Notes under the pieces: generated by a model
Databases searched by the model: none
Told to the model about the DNA's origin: nothing
The model's input: only the letters and a program-made list of their open reading frames with translations
Position numbers and translations under genes: made by a program
Shown here: positions 59,177 through 64,000 of the stretch, one piece after another
Position numbering within the stretch: position 1 is the first letter of the stretch
Layout: the number at the start of each line of letters is the position of its first letter
Assembly (NCBI GenBank): GCA_949128115.1
Contig: OX421967.1
Location: 24,568,635-24,632,634, forward strand
Reading direction: 5' to 3'
Origin: Anaspis maculata
Lineage: Eukaryota; Arthropoda; Insecta; Coleoptera; Scraptiidae
Length of the DNA stretch: 64,000 bases

Positions 59177-59903
59177 TACAGGGTCTTTTTTTAGCAATGT
59201 CACTATTTTGGAAGCTTCTGGTGAACAAGGTACGCAACTTTTTGACAAGAGTATGGCAGCATCTTGTAGTTTACAGTTTCAAGTTTTATTTGACACTAAA
59301 ACCATGGTTGGCAGTCATCAACTTCGTGTACACGGTGCCAAGAGCTTTAAAGTTGCAAATTTTTTGTTTCTTCATTTTGAAATTCAAAATTCTCGTCCAT
59401 TTCTGTACCAATTCACTTTAAAACTTGTAACAAATTGAAACGTAGAATTTCAATTTTGATACGGTGAAAGTTGTCTTCGTGCAACTTCAGGGTGATGGCC
59501 GCCGTTTCCCAAAAAAGTCTTTAATCAGAAATGCAGTGCTCGGCGGGTGTCACAGAATCTCGAGACGTAACTTCAGTGCAGATATTTTTGATTCTCTTCT
59601 CACGATAACGAATGTCCCTTATTATGTCTGTGAATACCTGGTCTTTGAGAATGCCTACAAAGGAAAAACAAAGCGACTTTTTAACACTGTTTCCTTCTAT
59701 GGCCAAGCACAACATTTTGTTCTGTCGCACCGTGCAGACAAAGTTGATGGCTGACAACTGTGGTTGTAGTGTCAAACAAAACTTGAAACCATGGAGGCTT
59801 GAAACTATAAGTTACAAGATGCTGCCAAGCCCCTGTTGATAAGTTTCTTACTTCGCCTGTCAGAAGCCATTCAAATGATGACATCCATAAAAAAGACCCT
59901 GTA
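59177..59903. mobile_element. TACAGGGTCTTTTTT hairpin element, 727 bp
   Basis: The left tip TACAGGGTCTTTTTTTAG pairs with the right tip AAAAAAGACCCTGTA. Paired blocks include AGCATCTTGTAGTTTA, AAGTTTTATTTGACACTA and GCAGTCATCAACTT. It overlaps the next MITE by two bases. Confidence 0.75.
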
Positions 59904-60072
59904 TATCCCATTCACTTTTTATTTTCAGTAGTAGGATGACTTTTTGAATAAAAAATAAAGTGACAAGCTAGGGGACTACGGCTACGGCTGATGGCCCCTG
60001 CAAAGTTTTGGAGCGAAACTATTTTTGTTCCAAAAAGTCATTCTACTGAAAATAAAAAGTGAACGGGATATA
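59902..60072. mobile_element. TATATCCCGTTCAC MITE, copy 3
   Basis: The ends are TATATCCCATTCACTTTTT and GTGAACGGGATATA, with the AAAAAGTCATTCTACTGAA and GGACTACGGCTACGG blocks of the family. It abuts a hairpin element, suggesting insertion at its TGTATA tip. Confidence 0.8.
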
Positions 60073-60734
60073 CGTAGTGCTTCGCATGCCCCCATGTGCA
60101 TCGGTTCATGAAAATAAACTCCGGCCTTTTCTTTTTTTCACCCTGTATACGTCGCCGGCATAGTTGGTGCTGATCGCTACCCTTCTGAATCGGAAGAGTA
60201 CTATGATCCAAGTAATATTTCCACCAAATGGCAAAATGTCATCAAAAAATGGAAGGTATAGGCTGTCTGATTTCTACATGATTCTAGTGGGCTGCGATTC
60301 AGGCCGCGATCGGCCGATTTTTTCAAACCAGCAACCATTGGCCTTCCAGGTTCTTGAACTGGTTGAAAGGTAATCTTCACATATCTTGGAAACGAAGCGT
60401 CTAGTCAAATTTTTCCATTAAAAACGTTTTTTACATAAATCAATGCCGAGATTAATGCAATATCCAGAAATGCCACCTACGACACTTATTCTTCAAAATC
60501 TTTATATTTTTTTGGTTCTTCTCTGCTCTTTGTTAATTATGTAGTGGAATTTTGTGTCAAATTGTCTTATGATAGCGGTCAAATGATAGCGGATAGCGGT
60601 GTATAGTTCTATTCAGTGAAGCTCACTTAAGATATCCTGAGAGTTACCCACATCGTTCTACTCAAGGTCCTACTTCAATCGACAAAAATGAATTAAAAAA
60701 AATAACGATCTCGTGATTGTTTTGAGAAGTGTAT

Positions 60735-60975
60735 TTTGGAAAATCGGCAGTGGCGTAAAAAGTTAGAAAACAAGAAGTGGCCAACTCCCTCCCCCCAATT
60801 TCTGAGCCACTGGGTTTTCAAAGCGAATGCGGTTTCCAAGCATTATAGATTTATTATTTCGGAAGTGTTCCTTCTGAAGTTGAGCAAAATCGGTCCCTGA
60901 TTTGAGAAGTATTACGAAAAAAAGAATCTTTCTGATTCAACTTTGGAAGGCTGTATCTCCGTTACGTTGCATTTT
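60735..60975 (-). repeat. Second half of the widely spaced inverted pair
   Basis: On the minus strand AACGTAACGGAGATACAGCC, AAAGTTGAATCAG, GAACACTTCCGAAATAAT and TACGCCACTGCCG follow the order seen at 56165-56405. Confidence 0.6.
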
Positions 60976-61344
60976 CGTAATGATTCCTGGAAACAGACAC
61001 ATTATTGCTACTAGAAAGAATGTAGGCAAACGTCGGTCACTTGTCACTTGTCAAAAAAAAATTCTCGCAAGTTCGTCGTGTCCCAAACCCAAAACCGGTC
61101 GTGTAACAATAGGTATTACGTATTACTGCTATATATTGTTGTTACGAATTTGCGTTGGGTACTTTTATAATTGAGAGACGAATGGGTAAACACACTGTTT
61201 ATTATTACGTACTACTGAATATACGTCAACTAAATTACCGCACTTTAGGTAACGCTTTGCTTAACTTCGCCTTTGCCACAGTACTCGCTGTTGTCGCTGA
61301 GAATTGAAATCTTTTTTTATCCAGGCGACCCGACCCTGCGCTCA

Positions 61345-61746
61345 TGCAGGGTCTCCCAAAAATACACCGACAACGTTCTAAGGCAGCTTCCTCTCATCAA
61401 AACCACAAAAAAGGTTCGCATTAAATGGTTAAATTAAGAAACGCTTCCTAAGGGAGTTAGTTATTATACTCCCACACCTCAGCCTGACCCACCCCTGGTA
61501 AGTAATTTTGAAAGTGATGCCTCATTTTGTTGGGCATAAAAAGGTTAGTGGATGTGTCAAGTTTGATTGATTTCTCTTGAACAGTTTCGGAGATATTAAA
61601 AAGAAACTATCTCTAGGCTCGCATCTTTAGAGGCCTGTAGCTCCCTTAGAAAGCGTTCCCGGGCTCATGTTCATCGGAACTTTCTTTTGTTTTGATGAGA
61701 CGAAGCTGCCCTAGAATGTTGTCGATATATTTTTGAGACACTTGTA
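61345..61746. mobile_element. GCAGGGTCTCCCAAAAATA hairpin element, 402 bp
   Basis: The left tip TGCAGGGTCTCCCAAAAATA pairs with ATTTTTGAGACACTTGTA. The arms share CAACGTTCTAAGGCAGCTTC and AACGCTTCCTAAGGGAGT. Confidence 0.7.
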
Positions 61747-62805
61747 TACTAGTGCCGTGTTTTCGAAAACACTCCCCATATTCTGGCAAGCCCTGGAAAG
61801 TTCGCACCTCCGCCAATTATGCATATGTGTCTTACTCGCGCATCTTTATCTCTAATTCTCTCGAACCCTCCGCTTGTAACAATATACTATTCATGTATCA
61901 CTTGGGCACTGCAGTCTTGTTAACCATCCACAAGACTGTCGTCACAGGTTTTTCATATAAAAGCAAGACTTCATTGATACAGCTCGCTTAGCCGACACCC
62001 AACTCACTGACAGAACAACTCAACCACAGCAAAACTCGTTGATAGGTACCCAATTTCGACCATCCGAGTCGGGTCACTGACAGGGAAACTCACTGACAAG
62101 ACAACCCACCGACGAGTTTTCCTTTTGACAACTTACCTTGCCGGAGAGCTTACTTGTCCTACCGGTGAGTTGGGTGATAAATTTACGTTGCATTTAAGTT
62201 GGTAACAGTGCCTCAGTGATTCTGCTAAGTTATCCATCCATTTCAAACACAAACTGTAAAACTAAATTGAATTAGCAGAAAACGGGATGCAAGCAATTAT
62301 TTACTTATCATTAATCTGCCACTCTAAATTTGACATACACCGGTAAAAGCGAGCGGAAAGCTTCATCGTTACATTTCCCACTACAAACGCTGAAAGTGAA
62401 AATTGCATGCTATCCATTGCATGATGAGTGTGCAACAATCGATGGCTCACGACCGTGATCCACTTAGCCCGTGCTGTTTTACATTCATACCCGTATTTCA
62501 CCCCCTCCCCCTTTGACATTCCGTCCCGCACAACAAGCTTTTTCATTTAATCATAGGGACGCGCTTTTATTGAAACCCTCGCAAAATCAAAACTTGTGCT
62601 TTTCATGAGCTTTGGCGGCGCGCGCGTGGACTTCCGAAAAAAACCTCCATTCCATCAACAACAACGTTTTGAATAATTGATCCTTTGAGGTGAGGGGCTG
62701 CCAACCGACCCCCCGACAGCCCCTTTCACCTACCACCACCAACCAACACACCACGCTTTATATTCCGCGACTTATAATAGCGCAAAACTAACATTTACCG
62801 CATCA
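61747..62805. other. Region upstream of the last exon
   Basis: No exon was recognised. GAGTTGGGTGATAA-like and TGACAGGGAAACTCACTGAC phrases between 62000 and 62180 form short imperfect repeats of ACTCACTGACA. TTTATATT (about 62757) and CTTATAATAG (about 62771) are TATA-like and lie just before the exon at 62807. Confidence 0.4.
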
Positions 62806-62806
62806 G

Positions 62807-63465
62807 ACTTGCCAGTGAAAAATGTGCCGGCGCGAAGAACAGTCGTAGCTTCGGTGGTAGCACCGGGGAAGAAGATGTTGATGAAGAAAAAGGTGCAGAA
62901 TGACGTCAGCCCGGAAAACATCAACATCATCAAGAAGATCATCGACGACTTCGAACAGCACCCCCATCCCAGCTTCAACTACCCCAATCACTATGCGACG
63001 GCGAAAAGTGGCGGCGGGGGCAGGAGGGAAACCGGAAGCGGAGGCGGTAACAACGCCAAAACCGGCGGCGCGGTTGAAACGGAAAACGGTTCCAATTCCA
63101 ACGGCAACAACAAAAAGAGGTCCAAGCAGAGGGCGTGCAAGATCAGCAGGAGCGACTCGCTGATACATCGCTACAAGCGATGCCAGGTCAGCCCCAAGAG
63201 CGGGGGCAGCCTGGACGGGGCCTTTTTCCGGGTCAAATGTCGGGGGGCGGACAGCATGGACAACATCATCAGGAGCGAAGACGAACTGTACATCAATTTC
63301 GCGGAAAACGGGGACGATTGCGGGAATGCCGATGCCAATAACGTCAGCAAGGCGTTCGGCAGGAGCGGAGGCAGGAAGAGCTTCGTCAAGAACGGCGTGG
63401 ACGAGGTGAAGGTGTACATGGCGTCGAAGAACCACCAGGAGCAGGTCACCAAGAACGTCAATAAG
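62807..63465 (+). CDS. Large linker-like exon, possibly an alternative ERG N-terminus
   Basis: An open frame of 219 codons runs from an AG acceptor (62806) to a clear donor AATAAG|GTGCGT, phase 0. The first in-frame ATG is at 62875; from there 197 residues start MLMKKKVQNDVSPENINIIKK. The product is hydrophilic: an acidic helix (IIDDFEQHPHPSFNYPNHY), a Gly/Asn run, a basic KKRSKQRACK, then SRSDSLIHRYKRCQ, which resembles the SESDLQRYK motif of the channel exon at 27561, and an end QVTKNVNK comparable with TEKVTQ. It lies on the channel's strand inside the channel's intron and would splice in phase to the same next exon. I infer an alternative exon or alternative start giving an isoform without the PAS domain. 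A separate unrecognised gene is the alternative. Confidence 0.6.
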
Positions 63466-64000
63466 GTGCGTTTGTAGTTTTAAGGCGGATCCGTATCCCG
63501 TATCGTCTCTGCATACGAAAGTGTGCGCTGTCAATTGTCATATTGATTGACAGTTGCGAAAAACTACCCACCTATAGATTGACAGACCAGAAATGACGTC
63601 ACTGTTTTACACTTTCAATTTGTGACTTTCAACAAAACGTATCTACTGTCACGGTACGAACCCCTTTCATCCCCTCAACCCTTCTCTTGATACCCCAGGC
63701 GTGATCGTCTAACAAAAAACAAATACATACTCAACTGCTGTCTGGCCTCTTACGGTAGCTTAAGATAAACACTTGAGTGAGCTTTGCTAATAGAACCCAC
63801 CCCTTCTTCACCTACTTAACCCTCTTACTTACCCTGTCAAATAGAGCGATTAGAGGAGCTCCGCTAATAGAGCCCCATTCCTCTTTCACTTACGTTGTGC
63901 CGAAATAATAGAGTATTATACTTTAAAAAATATTTTTTTTTTCGATGGAATCAGAAACTATATTGGAAAATAACTGACCCGTATTTTTTTATTTAGCCAA
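63466..64000. other. Intron following the last exon
   Basis: No further exon was seen before the window ends. A duplicated phrase AGAACCCACCCC / AGAGCCCCATTCC with GCTAATAGA (63786 and 63866) is a short imperfect direct repeat. Confidence 0.5.

Noticed and set aside
62803..63534. Longest open frame of the window, 243 codons on the minus strand
   Set aside because: It is antisense to the 62807-63465 exon. The plus frame has a good splice donor, hydrophilic protein-like composition and an ERG-like motif, while the minus frame is Ala/Val/Leu/Phe-rich, as expected of an antisense shadow, and lacks any domain.

Overview
This window looks like one long gene locus from an insect nuclear genome. It is AT-rich, has spliced exons separated by kilobase-to-tens-of-kilobases introns, arthropod-type promoter and tRNA-SINE motifs, and one 200-base run of N (36782-36981) that marks an assembly gap. 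The mass of TACAGGGTG-ended hairpin repeats and short TIR elements is the kind of landscape seen in Hemiptera; a whitefly-like sternorrhynchan is my best guess, but the sequence does not prove it.

Protein-coding content is small. Five plus-strand exons (15581-15730, 17392-17533, 21050-21274, 27561-27709, 40181-40261) encode the C-terminal part of the PAS domain and the PAS-to-S1 linker of an ERG-type (KCNH2-like, Drosophila seizure) voltage-gated potassium channel. The PAS start, the membrane domain and the cyclic-nucleotide-binding domain are not visible; the downstream exons should lie to the right of the window. A sixth plus-strand exon (62807-63465) carries a segment resembling the ERG linker and ends in the same phase as exon 40181-40261, so I read it as a possible alternative N-terminal exon of the same channel gene. 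One minus-strand 3' terminal exon (31277-32126) belongs to an unrecognised gene nested in the channel's intron. Candidate promoters are at 5628-5840 and 26690-26725.

Nearly everything else is intron filled with non-autonomous transposons. The main classes are: (1) long hairpin (foldback) elements with TACAGGGTG-like ends, often nested several deep (28-4985, 9260-9835, 15981-17051, 17570-19618, 20210-21011, 22097-23058, 34181-36433, 40921-45109, 52409-53073, 54837-55754, 59177-59903, 61345-61746); (2) elements with TAGTCCGG-like ends (29103-31138, 34051-36564, 46674-48578); (3) elements with 8-bp target-site duplications, namely two CGAGGGG-ended elements that carry internal minisatellites (2484-2639, 12337-14774), a 528-bp hAT-like element (53119-53646) and a GGGCGCCC element (44279-44649); (4) PIF/Harbinger-like MITEs with 3-bp duplications (2326-3833, 2374-2936, 23471-23612, 24847-25345); (5) tRNA-derived SINEs, one with a clean 10-bp duplication (18657-19000); (6) a Ty3/gypsy-type solo LTR with a 4-bp duplication (38505-39025); and (7) several small MITE families with two or three copies each.

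The most unusual things are a transposon family whose body is made of expandable minisatellites that differ between copies, a five-deep nest of elements that can be ordered in time by duplications and arm comparison, a MITE that spreads an RFX X-box plus CCAAT box, and the possible second N-terminus of the ERG channel.
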